Shown here in pieces: positions 1-8,699 of a stretch of 64,000 nucleotides of DNA (its first letter is position 1; each line of letters begins with the position of its first letter). The translations under genes and the position numbers were made by a program. This stretch comes from Natranaerovirga hydrolytica (GTDB lineage Bacteria > Bacillota > Clostridia > Lachnospirales > DSM-24629). The notes below the pieces were generated by a model. The model was given only the letters and a program-made list of their open reading frames with translations, was not told where the DNA came from and did not search any database. The stretch is taken from the NCBI RefSeq assembly GCF_004339095.1, contig NZ_SMGQ01000014.1, positions 112,515 to 176,514 of the forward strand, given 5' to 3'.

Positions 1-464
1 TTAGGATTTAAACTTATAATTTTTTTAAGTTGAATAATTGCTAAATCCAAACTATTTTGTTCAATATGTCTTAAGGATTGGTTGTATTTTTTTATGGCTG
101 TATTGAGTTTATCTAATTTGTGTTGATTATTTTGAACTTCATCAATATAATCTTGAGCGATATTATCTTCACTTTTAAAGTTTTTACTAATAATCCATTG
201 CTCTAATGCCCTTACAACTTCTCCAATTTCAAAATAGATTAACCCTAATAAATTTCTTGCTTCAATATTTTTTTTATCATATATTAAAGAGCGTTTTAAA
301 AAATCAATTGCTCCTGTCAAATCTCTAACTTTGGCTTTTTGTAAACCTTCGTTGTACAAACTTTTTGATGTGTTTTTTATCTTATTATAAAAACTAACTT
401 TCATATCACACTTTGTACAAAAATCATCTTCATTAATTGTATTACCGCACTTTGGACATATCAA
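1..464 (-). CDS. Zinc-ribbon and TPR-like protein, 3' end cut by window
   Basis: An open frame runs off the left edge of the window. It starts at a TTG at 464 preceded by a good ribosome site (GGTGGGGAG). The first residues read MICPKCGN, followed by a second CTKC pair, giving a four-cysteine zinc ribbon in residues 1-20. The rest is helical with TPR-like pattern (KAKVRDLTGAIDFLKRSL, then EARNLLGLIYFEIGE), so a tetratricopeptide repeat protein is likely. No enzyme motif is visible in the 154 residues present. Proteins of this layout are usually scaffolds or have unknown function; I cannot say more without the missing C-terminus. The start is inferred from the ribosome site and the zinc ribbon beginning right there. 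Confidence 0.72.
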   Translation of the reverse strand, partial: MICPKCGNTINEDDFCTKCDMKVSFYNKIKNTSKSLYNEGLQKAKVRDLTGAIDFLKRSLIYDKKNIEARNLLGLIYFEIGEVVRALEQWIISKNFKSEDNIAQDYIDEVQNNQHKLDKLNTAIKKYNQSLRHIEQNSLDLAIIQLKKIISLNP

Positions 465-483
465 TTTTCTCCCCACCTTATAA

Positions 484-633
484 TTATGATTGAGTTTCTG
501 TTTTTAGTTCTTTTAATATTTCTTGGAGTATATCCGATATATCTTTGAGTTCATAATTATAAATAGAGTCTTCTGTTTCTTCAATCTCCAAACACGGTTT
601 ATATTTCTTAATTTCATCTTCAAAATGAATCAT
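484..633 (-). CDS. Small acidic hypothetical protein (49 aa)
   Basis: This short frame has an ATG at 633 behind a very strong ribosome site (GAGGAGGAG, 7 bases upstream) and ends 19 bases before the zinc-ribbon/TPR gene start. The product is acidic and probably helical (begins MIHFEDEIKKYKPCLEIEE, ends KELKTETQS). No family is recognised. The strong ribosome site and tight spacing to the next gene argue that it is real and co-transcribed. Confidence 0.55.
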   Translation of the reverse strand: MIHFEDEIKKYKPCLEIEETEDSIYNYELKDISDILQEILKELKTETQS

Positions 634-694
634 TATTAATCTCCTCCTCAAGTCCTTCTTTTATATGTATTTCAATCAAATCCAACTCTGTCAT
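620..694 (-). CDS. Possible 24-aa leader-like ORF
   Basis: A tiny frame (MTELDLIEIHIKEGLEEEIN...) starts at 694 in an ATGA overlap with the end of the 67-codon frame upstream, and overlaps the start of the 49-aa ORF by 14 bases. Its Glu-Glu-Glu codons (GAG GAG GAG) are the ribosome site of the next ORF. It could be a coupling peptide or chance; there is no homology that I recognise. Confidence 0.2.
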   Translation of the reverse strand: MTELDLIEIHIKEGLEEEINNDSF

Positions 695-894
695 CCGTAC
701 TCTACAAGCATTATGGTCCCTTTTTTTCTGAAAAAAAGAATAAAAAAAGCACCCTTAATTAAAACATTAACCTCTATTTTTATAAATTTATACTTATACT
801 GTATATGATATCGTTTATTAGATAAAAAATCAATGGTTTTATTTATTATTTTATACTTTACTTTGTCTTTTGAATATTGAATGCTTACTTTCAT
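691..894 (-). CDS. Doubtful 67-aa hypothetical ORF
   Basis: The frame encodes a basic, Lys/Ile/Tyr-rich peptide (MKVSIQYSKDKVKYK...) in very AT-rich DNA. There is no clear ribosome site before the ATG at 894. A TATAAT-like box lies at 945-950 on the same strand. I rate it as weak: it may be a remnant or chance open frame. Confidence 0.2.
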   Translation of the reverse strand: MKVSIQYSKDKVKYKIINKTIDFLSNKRYHIQYKYKFIKIEVNVLIKGAFFILFFRKKGTIMLVEYG

Positions 895-989
895 ATATTA
901 CTTTGTATAAAACAAAAAATTCGACAAGTCATCTTCAATACATTATTATAACCTTTTTTGTTTTACAAATATAATTTTTTTATATTAAA

Positions 990-1046
990 ATACCTCCTAG
1001 TAGACAGTCTAATTTCAACTAAGTAAACTGTCTATTTTGGAGGTAT
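990..1046 (-). terminator. Hairpin downstream of valS
   Basis: ATACCTCC (990-997) plus AGACAGT (1002-1008) pair with ACTGTCT (1027-1033) plus GGAGGTAT (1039-1046), giving a long stem with an internal bulge. On the minus strand it follows the valS stop by about 20 bases and is followed by a T/A-rich tract, so it most likely ends the valS transcript. An unusual point is that one arm contains a ribosome-site-like GGAGGT. Confidence 0.65.
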
Positions 1047-1064
1047 CCTATCATGCTATTCTTT

Positions 1065-3707
1065 TCATTTGTTTTTTAATTGATCGAGTCTTTCTTCTAC
1101 TTGCTTCATCATTGTCTTGTACTTTTCTAACTTAGCTTTTTCTTCTTCTATCTTATTTGCTGGTGCTTTGCTTACAAAACTTTCATTTGATAACATTTTA
1201 TTTGAACGATTTAATTCTTTTTCTAATTTTGCTTTTTCTTTTTCTAAGCGTTCTACTTCTTTGTTAACGTCTATTAACTCAGCAAATGGCATAAATATCG
1301 TTGCATCTGGAATAACTGAAGATACGGCATCGTTATCAATACCTTTTTTATCTTCTTGAATCACCACTTCACTAGCATATCCAAGTGTTGCAAAGAAAAC
1401 TTTTGCTTTTTCAAAGATGGTTTGAATGTCTTCTTTTGTTGTTACCACAAATACTTTTGCTTTTTTGCTAGGTGGCACATTCATTTCTGCTCGTACATTT
1501 CTAATGCCACGTACCGCTTGTTTGATCAGCTCTATTTCTTTTTCATCTTGCTCAAAATCCCATTCTTCTTTATACGTTGGCCATGAAGCTATCATTATGG
1601 ATTCTTCTTTGTCTTCTACAAATGAGAAGATTTCCTCTGTAATAAATGGCATATATGGGTGTAATAATTTGAGTGACTGTACCAAAACTGTTTTTAATGT
1701 CCATAGTGCTGCATCTTTTGTACTGTCTTCATCATTGTATAATCTTGGCTTTACCATTTCTATATACCAATCACAAAATTCTTCCCATATAAAATCATAT
1801 AATTTACCAACTGCAACCCCTAGATCAAATTTATCCATATTATCTGTAACGTCTTTTGCTAAGTGATTTGCTTTTGATAATATCCATTTGTCTGCTTGAG
1901 TTAAATCAGATGTATTCACTGCTTTAACCGTTTTTCCTTCTAGATTCATAAGAATAAATCTTGACGCATTCCAAATTTTATTGGCAAAGTTTCTATTGGC
2001 TTCTACTTTTTCAATATGGAATCTCATATCATTTCCTGGTGCATTCCCTGAAACCAATGTCAACCTTAAAGAATCTGCGCCGTATTGTTCAATGATTTCA
2101 AGTGGATCAATACCATTACCAAGACTTTTACTCATCTTTCTACCTTGGGCATCTCTAACCAATCCATGAATAAATACCGTGTTAAATGGCAATTCTCCTG
2201 TGTGCTCTAATCCTGAAAAAACCATTCTGACTACCCAGAAGAATATAATGTCATATCCTGTTACGAGTACGTCTGTTGGATAAAAATGCTCAAATTCTTT
2301 TGTTTGTTCTGGCCATCCCAAAGTTGAGAAAGGCCATAATGCAGAACTAAACCAAGTATCTAAAGAATCTTCATCTTGATGTAATTGATCACTACCACAT
2401 TTACATTGGGCTGGCTTTTCTTTAGATACAATAAATTCATTACAATCTTTACAATAATAAGCTGGAATTCGATGTCCCCACCATAATTGTCTTGAAATAC
2501 ACCAATCTCTAATATTTTCTAACCAATGCAAATAAACTTTTCCAAATCGGTCAGGCACAAATTTTAGTTCATCTTTTTTATAAGCTTCTATAGCAGGTTT
2601 TGCTAATTCTTCCATTGCTAAAAACCATTGCATTTTTATAAGGGGTTCAATTACCGTGTTGCAACGATCATGCATCCCTACATTATGGGTATGGTCTTCA
2701 ATTTTAACCAATAAATCCACATCTTCTAAGTCTTTAACGATTGCTTTTCTTGCATCATATCTTGATAAACCTTGGTATTTGCCACCTTTTTCATTAATGG
2801 TGCCATCATCATTCATAACATTGATTTGTTCTAAGTTATGTCTTGAACCCACTTCAAAATCATTAGGATCATGGGCAGGGGTTATTTTAACAACACCTGA
2901 ACCAAATTCTTGGTCAACATATTCATCAGCAATAATAGGAATTTCTCTGTTGACTAAAGGTAAAATAACCTTACTACCGATTAAGTGAGCATATCTTTCA
3001 TCTTCTGGATGTACGGCTATTGCTGTATCGCCTAACATGGTTTCTGGTCTTGTTGTAGCAATTTGTATAAATTCGTCCGTACCTTTTATTGGGTACTTTA
3101 TATGCCAAAACTTTCCTTGTTTTTCTTCATGTTCTACTTCTGCTTCTGAAATAGTTGTTTTACAGACTGGGCACCAATTAATTATTTTAGCACCACGATA
3201 AATATAGCCTTTTTCATATAATCTAAGAAACACTTCTAAAACCGCATCTGAAAGACCTTCATCCATTGTAAATCTTTCTCTTTCCCAATCACAAGATGCG
3301 CCTAGCTTTTTAAGCTGTTCAATAATTTTTCCGCCATATTCTTCTTTCCAGTCCCAAGCTCTTTCTAAAAACCCTTCTCTACCAATATCTTTTTTTGTAA
3401 TACCTTCTTCTGCCATTTGGTTAACAATCTTTACTTCAGTTGCTATACTTGCATGGTCTGTTCCAGGTTGCCACAAAGTATTATAACCTTGCATTCTTTT
3501 ATAACGTATCAATATATCCTGCAATGTATTGTCTAAAGCATGTCCCATATGCAATTGACCGGTTATATTGGGTGGTGGAATAACAATTGTAAATGGCTCT
3601 TTGCTTTCATCTGCTTCTGCATGAAAATAGTTTTTATCTAACCATTTTTTATAAAGTCTGTCTTCTACTTTTGAGGGATCATAAACTTTTTCTAAATTAC
3701 TTTCCAT
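1065..3707 (-). CDS. valS: Valine--tRNA ligase
   Basis: Class Ia aminoacyl-tRNA synthetase that charges tRNA-Val in the cytoplasm. At 880 aa it has the normal family length. The HIGH signature appears as HMGH at residues 53-56 and the KMSKS loop near residue 522. The CP1 editing domain motif [19 protein letters not shown] lies near residue 218, zinc-type cysteines CPVC and CKDC/CKCG are present, and the C-terminal 70 residues form the usual ValRS coiled-coil arm ([19 protein letters not shown]). The ATG at 3707 follows TGGAGGTAAAG. The gene sits behind a T-box leader and a small membrane-protein ORF, so valine starvation should control its expression. Confidence 0.97.
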   Translation of the reverse strand: MESNLEKVYDPSKVEDRLYKKWLDKNYFHAEADESKEPFTIVIPPPNITGQLHMGHALDNTLQDILIRYKRMQGYNTLWQPGTDHASIATEVKIVNQMAEEGITKKDIGREGFLERAWDWKEEYGGKIIEQLKKLGASCDWERERFTMDEGLSDAVLEVFLRLYEKGYIYRGAKIINWCPVCKTTISEAEVEHEEKQGKFWHIKYPIKGTDEFIQIATTRPETMLGDTAIAVHPEDERYAHLIGSKVILPLVNREIPIIADEYVDQEFGSGVVKITPAHDPNDFEVGSRHNLEQINVMNDDGTINEKGGKYQGLSRYDARKAIVKDLEDVDLLVKIEDHTHNVGMHDRCNTVIEPLIKMQWFLAMEELAKPAIEAYKKDELKFVPDRFGKVYLHWLENIRDWCISRQLWWGHRIPAYYCKDCNEFIVSKEKPAQCKCGSDQLHQDEDSLDTWFSSALWPFSTLGWPEQTKEFEHFYPTDVLVTGYDIIFFWVVRMVFSGLEHTGELPFNTVFIHGLVRDAQGRKMSKSLGNGIDPLEIIEQYGADSLRLTLVSGNAPGNDMRFHIEKVEANRNFANKIWNASRFILMNLEGKTVKAVNTSDLTQADKWILSKANHLAKDVTDNMDKFDLGVAVGKLYDFIWEEFCDWYIEMVKPRLYNDEDSTKDAALWTLKTVLVQSLKLLHPYMPFITEEIFSFVEDKEESIMIASWPTYKEEWDFEQDEKEIELIKQAVRGIRNVRAEMNVPPSKKAKVFVVTTKEDIQTIFEKAKVFFATLGYASEVVIQEDKKGIDNDAVSSVIPDATIFMPFAELIDVNKEVERLEKEKAKLEKELNRSNKMLSNESFVSKAPANKIEEEKAKLEKYKTMMKQVEERLDQLKNK

Positions 3708-3746
3708 TCTTTACCTCCATCTTGTTGACCTTAATTTTTTTATTGA

Positions 3747-3947
3747 TTATATATACATTATAATAATTGCTCCAATAGCAATAAGTACACCTGCTGTTAT
3801 TTTTAACATCAGTTTGACTTGTTCTAACAATTGAAGAAAATCTTCTTCTATAACTGTTGAATGATTTTTTCTTTTTCTTCCTATGGTAAATGACAATGCA
3901 TATATTATTAACCCTATTATAATTAATATATTTCCTATTAACTTCAT
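3747..3947 (-). CDS. Small two-helix membrane protein between T-box and valS
   Basis: A 66-residue frame starts at 3947 behind a good ribosome site (AAAGAGGTGG, 4 bases before ATG). It has an N-terminal hydrophobic helix (NILIIIGLIIYALSF), a short basic/acidic cytoplasmic-type stretch (GRKRKNHSTVIEEDF) and a second hydrophobic helix at the C-terminus (ITAGVLIAIGAIIIMYI). It lies inside the T-box controlled transcript, upstream of valS, 39 bases before the valS start. I do not recognise the family. An overlapping longer frame on the same strand lacks membrane or family character and is rejected. Confidence 0.6.
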   Translation of the reverse strand: MKLIGNILIIIGLIIYALSFTIGRKRKNHSTVIEEDFLQLLEQVKLMLKITAGVLIAIGAIIIMYI

Positions 3948-3969
3948 TATCCACCTCTTTAAATCTCTG

Positions 3970-4225
3970 GAAATAAAAAAAATCTTTTCAATCCTAAGGA
4001 CGAAAAGACCGTGGTACCACCTTAATTCTTAATTTATGAACACCATTTTATTTCATAAGTTAAGCACTTATAACCTTTAACGCAGTCACACGTTTAATCC
4101 TACTATACCTTCAGATTAACTGTTCAAGAGCTACCTTCCACAAAAATTTTACTGAGAAAATCTTTCAGCCTAGGGATTTTCATCTCTTTCAGAACCTTTG
4201 TGTACTCCTCTCTGTCCACACATTT
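3970..4225 (-). promoter_or_regulatory. T-box leader of valS
   Basis: The minus strand carries the T-box core AAGGTGGTACCACGG (4009-4023). It is followed by an intrinsic terminator: stem 3998-4008 with 3983-3994, then a run of T at 3973-3982. An AGTA-type motif (GGAGTACAC, near 4200-4208) marks the base of Stem I. Such leaders bind uncharged tRNA, which stabilises an antiterminator and allows read-through. The cognate tRNA should be tRNA-Val because valS lies downstream, but I could not place the specifier codon with certainty. Confidence 0.93.
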
Positions 4226-4243
4226 AGCTTTATTTTATCATCT

Positions 4244-4275
4244 ATTATACTATTAAATGTTTAACTTTTTGTCAA
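4244..4275 (-). promoter_or_regulatory. Promoter of the T-box/valS transcript
   Basis: TTGACA lies at 4270-4275 and TAGTATAAT at 4244-4252 on the minus strand. With TAGTAT as the -10 the spacing is 17; with TATAAT it is 20. The T-box begins about 20 bases downstream. Confidence 0.65.
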
Positions 4276-4297
4276 GGATTTATCTTGTATTTGCACT

Positions 4298-5452
4298 TTA
4301 TATTTTGACGTTTTTACTTTCAATAATTTCCTTTATTTCATTTTCTAATGAATGGTTATGTAACATTAAAGCTTTTATTCTGTTCTTTGCTGAATGTATT
4401 GTTTCTTTATTGTTGTTTAATTGTTCTTTTAACTGATTCGTAAAACCCGTTAAATGATCAATATATTCTTTTCTTTCTTTATCATTCGTTAAAATTGCCA
4501 CTTGCTTCGCAATTTCTTGTGGGTTTTGTATATATTTGTCTTCCAACAAATCTATGATCTCTTGTTCTAATCGATCTAAAGCGCTTGCCGCATGCTTATA
4601 GACTTGTTTTTCTTCTTTCTGTTTTTTGTATTTATCATATAAATATTTTAATTCTACATGACTGTTTACTTTAAATTTATTATACTCATACTCTAAAAAA
4701 CTGGTGTTGTTGACAAATTTAATCTGAATTTTTTTAACCAAGTCATTGGCTTTTTTATGTAATCTTTCATTGCGTTTTAACTTATATATGGATTTGCCTC
4801 TATAGTTGTATAAATACAGAACAAAAAACAATCCTATTGTTAACAAGACAATACTGGGCAACAATACATCTTTATCATAAATTGTTGCTAAAGTCGTTAG
4901 TATAATCAACACAATTGAGAAGAAGGTAAAAAACGCTATGGTTAATGTTTTTAATACTTGTCTGGTTGTAATAATTTTATTTCTTTGATACTGAATTTCC
5001 GCTTTTTCCGCTTCTAGATGTTCTAAATCTTTTTTTATTAACAGTTGTTTTTCTTCTAACGCTTTTATTTTATCAATTAAATCTTCAATCTCATCTTCAT
5101 ATTCTTCAATTTGAAGGACACGTGGGTCTATATTCATAGCCTCTTTGAACTTTGCTCTATTGTCTCTATTATCTAAGATTTCTAATCCAATATCTTTGAT
5201 TTGATTTTTAATGGATTCTGGAAAAGATTCGATTTTTTGATAATCTGATAACAACTCTTGTACTTGGGATAACTCATCTTTTACTTTTTTGATCTCCTTA
5301 TTTGCCATTTCTATTTCTAGACAGATAGTCTCTATAAACTGCTTTCTGTCTTCTTTATTTTCAATATCAAAGGTGATTATTTCTTCTTCTGGCATATTGG
5401 AAAAAGTAAACTTTGATAGTATGCTTTGAAACCAGTTCTTTTTTGCTTCCAT
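4298..5452 (-). CDS. Coiled-coil membrane protein of unknown function
   Basis: The start chosen is the ATG at 5452, behind AAAGGATGATAAA; an upstream in-frame ATG at 5494 has poorer ribosome-site spacing. The 384-aa product has a long N-terminal coiled coil (roughly residues 30-160, rich in E/K/L heptads), two adjacent membrane helices near the middle (TLTIAFFTFFSIVLIILTT and LPSIVLLTIGLFFVLYLY), and a C-terminal coiled-coil half. No catalytic motif is seen. Long coiled coils flanking a hairpin in the membrane suggest a scaffold or membrane-associated structural role, but this is inference only. It is transcribed alone and divergently from the PLP enzyme at 5575. Confidence 0.75.
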   Translation of the reverse strand: MEAKKNWFQSILSKFTFSNMPEEEIITFDIENKEDRKQFIETICLEIEMANKEIKKVKDELSQVQELLSDYQKIESFPESIKNQIKDIGLEILDNRDNRAKFKEAMNIDPRVLQIEEYEDEIEDLIDKIKALEEKQLLIKKDLEHLEAEKAEIQYQRNKIITTRQVLKTLTIAFFTFFSIVLIILTTLATIYDKDVLLPSIVLLTIGLFFVLYLYNYRGKSIYKLKRNERLHKKANDLVKKIQIKFVNNTSFLEYEYNKFKVNSHVELKYLYDKYKKQKEEKQVYKHAASALDRLEQEIIDLLEDKYIQNPQEIAKQVAILTNDKERKEYIDHLTGFTNQLKEQLNNNKETIHSAKNRIKALMLHNHSLENEIKEIIESKNVKI

Positions 5453-5574
5453 TTTATCATCCTTTAAAGAATTATAATTGATCTGTGTTTGCATTTTCCC
5501 TATAAACGGTTATAATAATTATAGCACTTTATATTAGCACTATTCAACTAAAATATATAAAAAGAAGGGATTTT

Positions 5575-6681
5575 ATGACACCAAAAAATAACAATCTTCA
5601 TTTTCATGGAAGTGATTTGGAAAAAATAGCTGAAACTCACCATCTTCCAAAAGATGAAATTATAAATTATAGTTCTAATGTTAATCCTATAGGTATTTCT
5701 CCATTATTAAAGAAAACTTTAGCTTCTCATATAGATTTGATTTCCACTTATCCAGATAGAAATTATATAAACCTTAGAACAAGCATTGCAAAGTATTGTG
5801 ATACAAAGATAGAGCATATTATTGTTGGCAATGGTTCTACTGAATTAATTTCTTTGGTTATAAAAAACAAAAAACCTGGTCAAGCATTAATTGTTGGACC
5901 AACTTACTCTGAATATGAGAGAGAAATCTCTTTAGGCGGTGGGGCATCTTTTTATTATGATTTGGATGAGCATAACGACTTTGCTATAGATGTAGCTGCC
6001 TTAAAAAAACAATTAAATGAAACCATTGATTTGTTAGTCATTTGTAATCCTAACAACCCAACTTCCACTGGGATTCGTCAGAAAGACATGAGAAACATTT
6101 TAGATCATTGTAAGAAATACAATATTTTTGTTATGATTGATGAGACTTATGTTGAGTTTGCTGATGATATGGATGATATAACTGCTATTCCTTTAACAGA
6201 ATTTTATAATAACCTTATTATCTTACGAGGCGTATCTAAATTTTTTGCTGCACCTGGACTCCGACTGGGTTATGGCATTTGTAGCAATGAGGATTTGCTT
6301 AAAGACATTAACGCCAAACAAAATCCTTGGACCATTAATACCTTAGCCAGTTTGGCAGGTGAAGTGATGTTTAATGATGAATCCTATATTCAGGAAACAA
6401 AAGCTCTTATTGCCTCTGAACGTGAAAAAGCATATACCCGTATGGGTCAATGGGACAGTGTAAAAGTTTATTATCCAAATGCAAACTTCATACTTATAAA
6501 ACTTTTAAACCCTAACATCACTTCTTTTATGGTTTTTGATTATTTAATTCAACAAAAACTTATGGTAAGAGATTGTTCTTCTTTTCCATTTTTAAATGAT
6601 CGGTTTATTCGTTTTTGTTTTTTAAATCCAGATGATAATAAAAAATTAATTGACACTTTAGATCCGTTTTTAAACCCTTAG
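5575..6681 (+). CDS. Class I/II PLP enzyme, CobD/HisC-like
   Basis: A fold-type I PLP enzyme of 368 aa. The N-terminus (HFHGSDLEKIAE...IINYSSNVNPIG, then STYPDRNYINLRTSIA) closely matches the pattern of L-threonine-O-3-phosphate decarboxylase (CobD) and histidinol-phosphate aminotransferase (HisC). CNPNNPTSTG, the Asp of MIDETY and the PLP lysine in GVSKFFAAPGLRLGYG are all present. CobD makes the aminopropanol-phosphate linker of cobalamin; HisC acts in histidine synthesis. The HG-SD opening and the NxNPxG motif favour CobD. There is no adjacent cob or his gene, so the assignment stays open. The ATG at 5575 follows AAGAAGGGATTTT. Confidence 0.8.
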   Translation: MTPKNNNLHFHGSDLEKIAETHHLPKDEIINYSSNVNPIGISPLLKKTLASHIDLISTYPDRNYINLRTSIAKYCDTKIEHIIVGNGSTELISLVIKNKKPGQALIVGPTYSEYEREISLGGGASFYYDLDEHNDFAIDVAALKKQLNETIDLLVICNPNNPTSTGIRQKDMRNILDHCKKYNIFVMIDETYVEFADDMDDITAIPLTEFYNNLIILRGVSKFFAAPGLRLGYGICSNEDLLKDINAKQNPWTINTLASLAGEVMFNDESYIQETKALIASEREKAYTRMGQWDSVKVYYPNANFILIKLLNPNITSFMVFDYLIQQKLMVRDCSSFPFLNDRFIRFCFLNPDDNKKLIDTLDPFLNP

Positions 6682-6733
6682 TGGTTATACGCTTGCTGAT
6701 TCTTAATCAAGGTATTTTAAGTATGGACTTAAA

Positions 6734-6771
6734 AAGGGATGGTATAAGTATTTTTACTTATACCATCCCTT
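6734..6771. terminator. Bidirectional terminator
   Basis: A perfect 17-base-pair stem (AAGGGATGGTATAAGTA at 6734-6750 with its complement at 6755-6771) closes a four-T loop. It is flanked by A's on the left and T-rich sequence on the right and lies between convergent genes (PLP enzyme and zinc-ribbon protein). Confidence 0.85.
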
Positions 6772-6778
6772 ATTTTAT

Positions 6779-7033
6779 CTATTGCCATCTTTTCAATTTA
6801 GGAAGTGTTGCTTTTAAAATGGTTCTTGCCTCTGTTTCTGTCATCTCTTCTACCATAAATGGAATACACGTTTCAACCATATCTTCCATTGTTTCTTCTT
6901 TTGTAAAGCTACCTTCTTGATAACAGTATTTGCAATACTCTTCATTTTTACTTCCATCTTTGTTGGTTCCTTGTAGCTTTTCTTGTCCTTCCATTGGCAT
7001 TCCACAACTTTGACACATATTCTTATAAACCAT
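6779..7033 (-). CDS. Putative zinc-ribbon domain protein
   Basis: An 84-aa protein with CQSCGMPM near residue 7 and CKYC near residue 34, the typical pattern of the bacterial 'putative zinc ribbon' family (Pfam Zn_ribbon_2). The C-terminal half is helical and acidic (ETMEDMVETCIPFMVEEM). I place the start at the ATG at 7033 because AGGAGTGG lies 7-8 bases upstream; the in-frame GTG at 7042 overlaps that ribosome site. Function unknown, often next to regulators in Firmicutes. It shares a terminator region with the convergent PLP gene. Confidence 0.8.
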   Translation of the reverse strand: MVYKNMCQSCGMPMEGQEKLQGTNKDGSKNEEYCKYCYQEGSFTKEETMEDMVETCIPFMVEEMTETEARTILKATLPKLKRWQ

Positions 7034-7115
7034 ACAATCCACTCCTATTTTTTATTATATACTGGTTATACCATATATAACTTGACAGCATTATGTCATA
7101 TTTATATAAAAAGTA

Positions 7116-8009
7116 TTATATATAATTTTTAAGAGCTGTGATTAATCTTTCTTTTATGATTTTTTGCATATAGTATGGCTCCATGACTTTAGCATAGTTG
7201 CCAAAAGAAAGTATGTAACCATATAACCATTCATCTTCAGGATAAGATAAGGACACGATATAAGCATCCTTTTCCTTTACTATGGATTTTTCTGGGAATT
7301 CATCATAAACTCTATTTGCTTGTGAATGGTGTATTTTTAATTTTACAGTTGTTGTATTGATTCTATTTTCATTGAAATTTATTAAAGAAGTATCTAGAGG
7401 TATGGGTTTGTTAAATGTCTTGTTTGTTTTGGATAATCTTTTTATCCGTGATAGCTTAAATAATCTATAATTTTCTTTTTCCAAACAGTAAGCTTTTAAA
7501 TACCAATGTCTTTCTTTAAACCAAAGCTTTAAAGGCACAACTTCCCTATTGGATTGTTCACCACAATTATTGTGATATTGAAAATGTATAATTTGTTTGT
7601 AAATAGTAGCTGTCTTTAACAATTGAAACTTTTCATTGTCATTATCCCAATGGTTAAATTCTATTTCTATCCAAGGTGTCTCATCTCCTTTTAAAAAAAG
7701 ATTCATTTTAGCCAATAGTTTTTCTACCTCTGGATAATGGGTTGCTTGAATACTTTGGAGCGCAATTTTTATTTCTTTTTGCTCTTCACTCGATAACATA
7801 GATTTATCTAGTACAAAGTTATCCACTAAGGATATGCCCCCATTTTTCCCTTGGATCATATATATGGGTATCCCTGCACTAGATAAGGTATCAATATCTC
7901 TGTATATGGTTCTTATAGATACTTCAAAATGATGTGATAATTCATTTGCCGTTACTTTTTTTCTATCTAATAGAATATAAATTATTTCAAATAAACGACT
8001 TGTTTTCAT
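7116..8009 (-). CDS. HTH/WYL-domain transcriptional regulator (YafY type)
   Basis: A 297-aa DNA-binding regulator. Residues 1-60 form a DeoR-like winged helix (RLFEIIYILLDRKKVTANEL...SIRTIYRDIDTLSSAGIPI). The central and C-terminal part is a WYL domain (LWFKERHWYLKAYCLEKENYRLFKLSRIKRL). WYL domains bind ligands such as nucleic-acid or nucleotide species. The ATG at 8009 is preferred over 8024 since TTAGGTGATTTT precedes it. The gene begins 22 bases after the deoC stop, so the two are probably one operon, and it may control deoxynucleoside catabolism; that link is inferred from position. Confidence 0.88.
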   Translation of the reverse strand: MKTSRLFEIIYILLDRKKVTANELSHHFEVSIRTIYRDIDTLSSAGIPIYMIQGKNGGISLVDNFVLDKSMLSSEEQKEIKIALQSIQATHYPEVEKLLAKMNLFLKGDETPWIEIEFNHWDNDNEKFQLLKTATIYKQIIHFQYHNNCGEQSNREVVPLKLWFKERHWYLKAYCLEKENYRLFKLSRIKRLSKTNKTFNKPIPLDTSLINFNENRINTTTVKLKIHHSQANRVYDEFPEKSIVKEKDAYIVSLSYPEDEWLYGYILSFGNYAKVMEPYYMQKIIKERLITALKNYI

Positions 8010-8030
8010 AAAATCACCTAACATTTACAT

Positions 8031-8699
8031 TTAATAATCACTGTTTAAAACGGCTTGCCCTTTAATGATATTGACAGACGCACTTGCACCTATCCTTTTA
8101 GCGCCAGCTTCAATCATTTCTATGGCTTTATCTTGATCTCTTATGCCACCTGACGCTTTTATTTGTGCTTGCCCTTTTACCACATTATTCATTAATTTAA
8201 TGTCTTCAACTGTTGCACCACCCTTGCTAAAACCTGTTGATGTTTTTACAAAGTCTGCCCCTGCTTCAACTGCTAATTCACAAGCTATTTTCTTTTCTTC
8301 ATTGGTTAGTAATGCTGTTTCTAAAATAACTTTTAGTGTAACATTATCTTGACATATTTTGGCGATTTCTTTTATGTCGTTTAAAACATATTCATACTCT
8401 TTGTTTTTTAAGGCGCCTATATTCATCACCATATCAAGTTCATCCGTTCCATTTTTAATAGCCTGTAATCCTTCAAATACTTTTACTGCTGTTGTTACAG
8501 CACCTAATGGAAAACCAATGACTGTTGTTGTTTTAACATCTGATTGTTTCAGTAGTTCTTTTACCATTTCTGTGTAATACAAGTTAACGCAGACTGAGGC
8601 AAAGTTATGTTCTATGGCTTCTTTACATATTCTTTCTATATCTTTTTTTGTTGCATCAGAATTTAAAATTGTATGATCTATATATTTGTTTAATTCCAT
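8031..8699 (-). CDS. deoC: Deoxyribose-phosphate aldolase
   Basis: Cleaves 2-deoxyribose-5-phosphate to glyceraldehyde-3-phosphate and acetaldehyde in deoxynucleoside breakdown. The 222-aa TIM barrel has the family's landmarks: IDHTILNSDATKKDI at the N-terminus, CVNLYY, VIGFPLG, the Schiff-base lysine in GADFVKTSTGF and the KASGGIRD phosphate loop. The ATG at 8699 follows TTAGGAGTATTCAA. It is first in a two-gene unit with the WYL regulator; no other deo gene is nearby. Confidence 0.96.
   Translation of the reverse strand: MELNKYIDHTILNSDATKKDIERICKEAIEHNFASVCVNLYYTEMVKELLKQSDVKTTTVIGFPLGAVTTAVKVFEGLQAIKNGTDELDMVMNIGALKNKEYEYVLNDIKEIAKICQDNVTLKVILETALLTNEEKKIACELAVEAGADFVKTSTGFSKGGATVEDIKLMNNVVKGQAQIKASGGIRDQDKAIEMIEAGAKRIGASASVNIIKGQAVLNSDY

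Noticed and set aside
1117..1866. Plus-strand open frames opposite valS
   Set aside because: They lie antisense to a well-supported synthetase gene, have no ribosome sites and show the Ser/Leu-rich composition of shadow frames. The same holds for other open frames opposite clpC, cstA, sir, the YeiH-family gene and others.
3697..3954. 85-codon minus-strand frame overlapping the small membrane protein
   Set aside because: It shares the region with the better 66-codon frame, is full of Asn/Lys/Tyr low-complexity residues and overlaps the valS start.
4000..4225. Exact specifier codon of the T-box
   Set aside because: I could not fold Stem I confidently by eye, so the tRNA-Val assignment rests on the downstream gene only.
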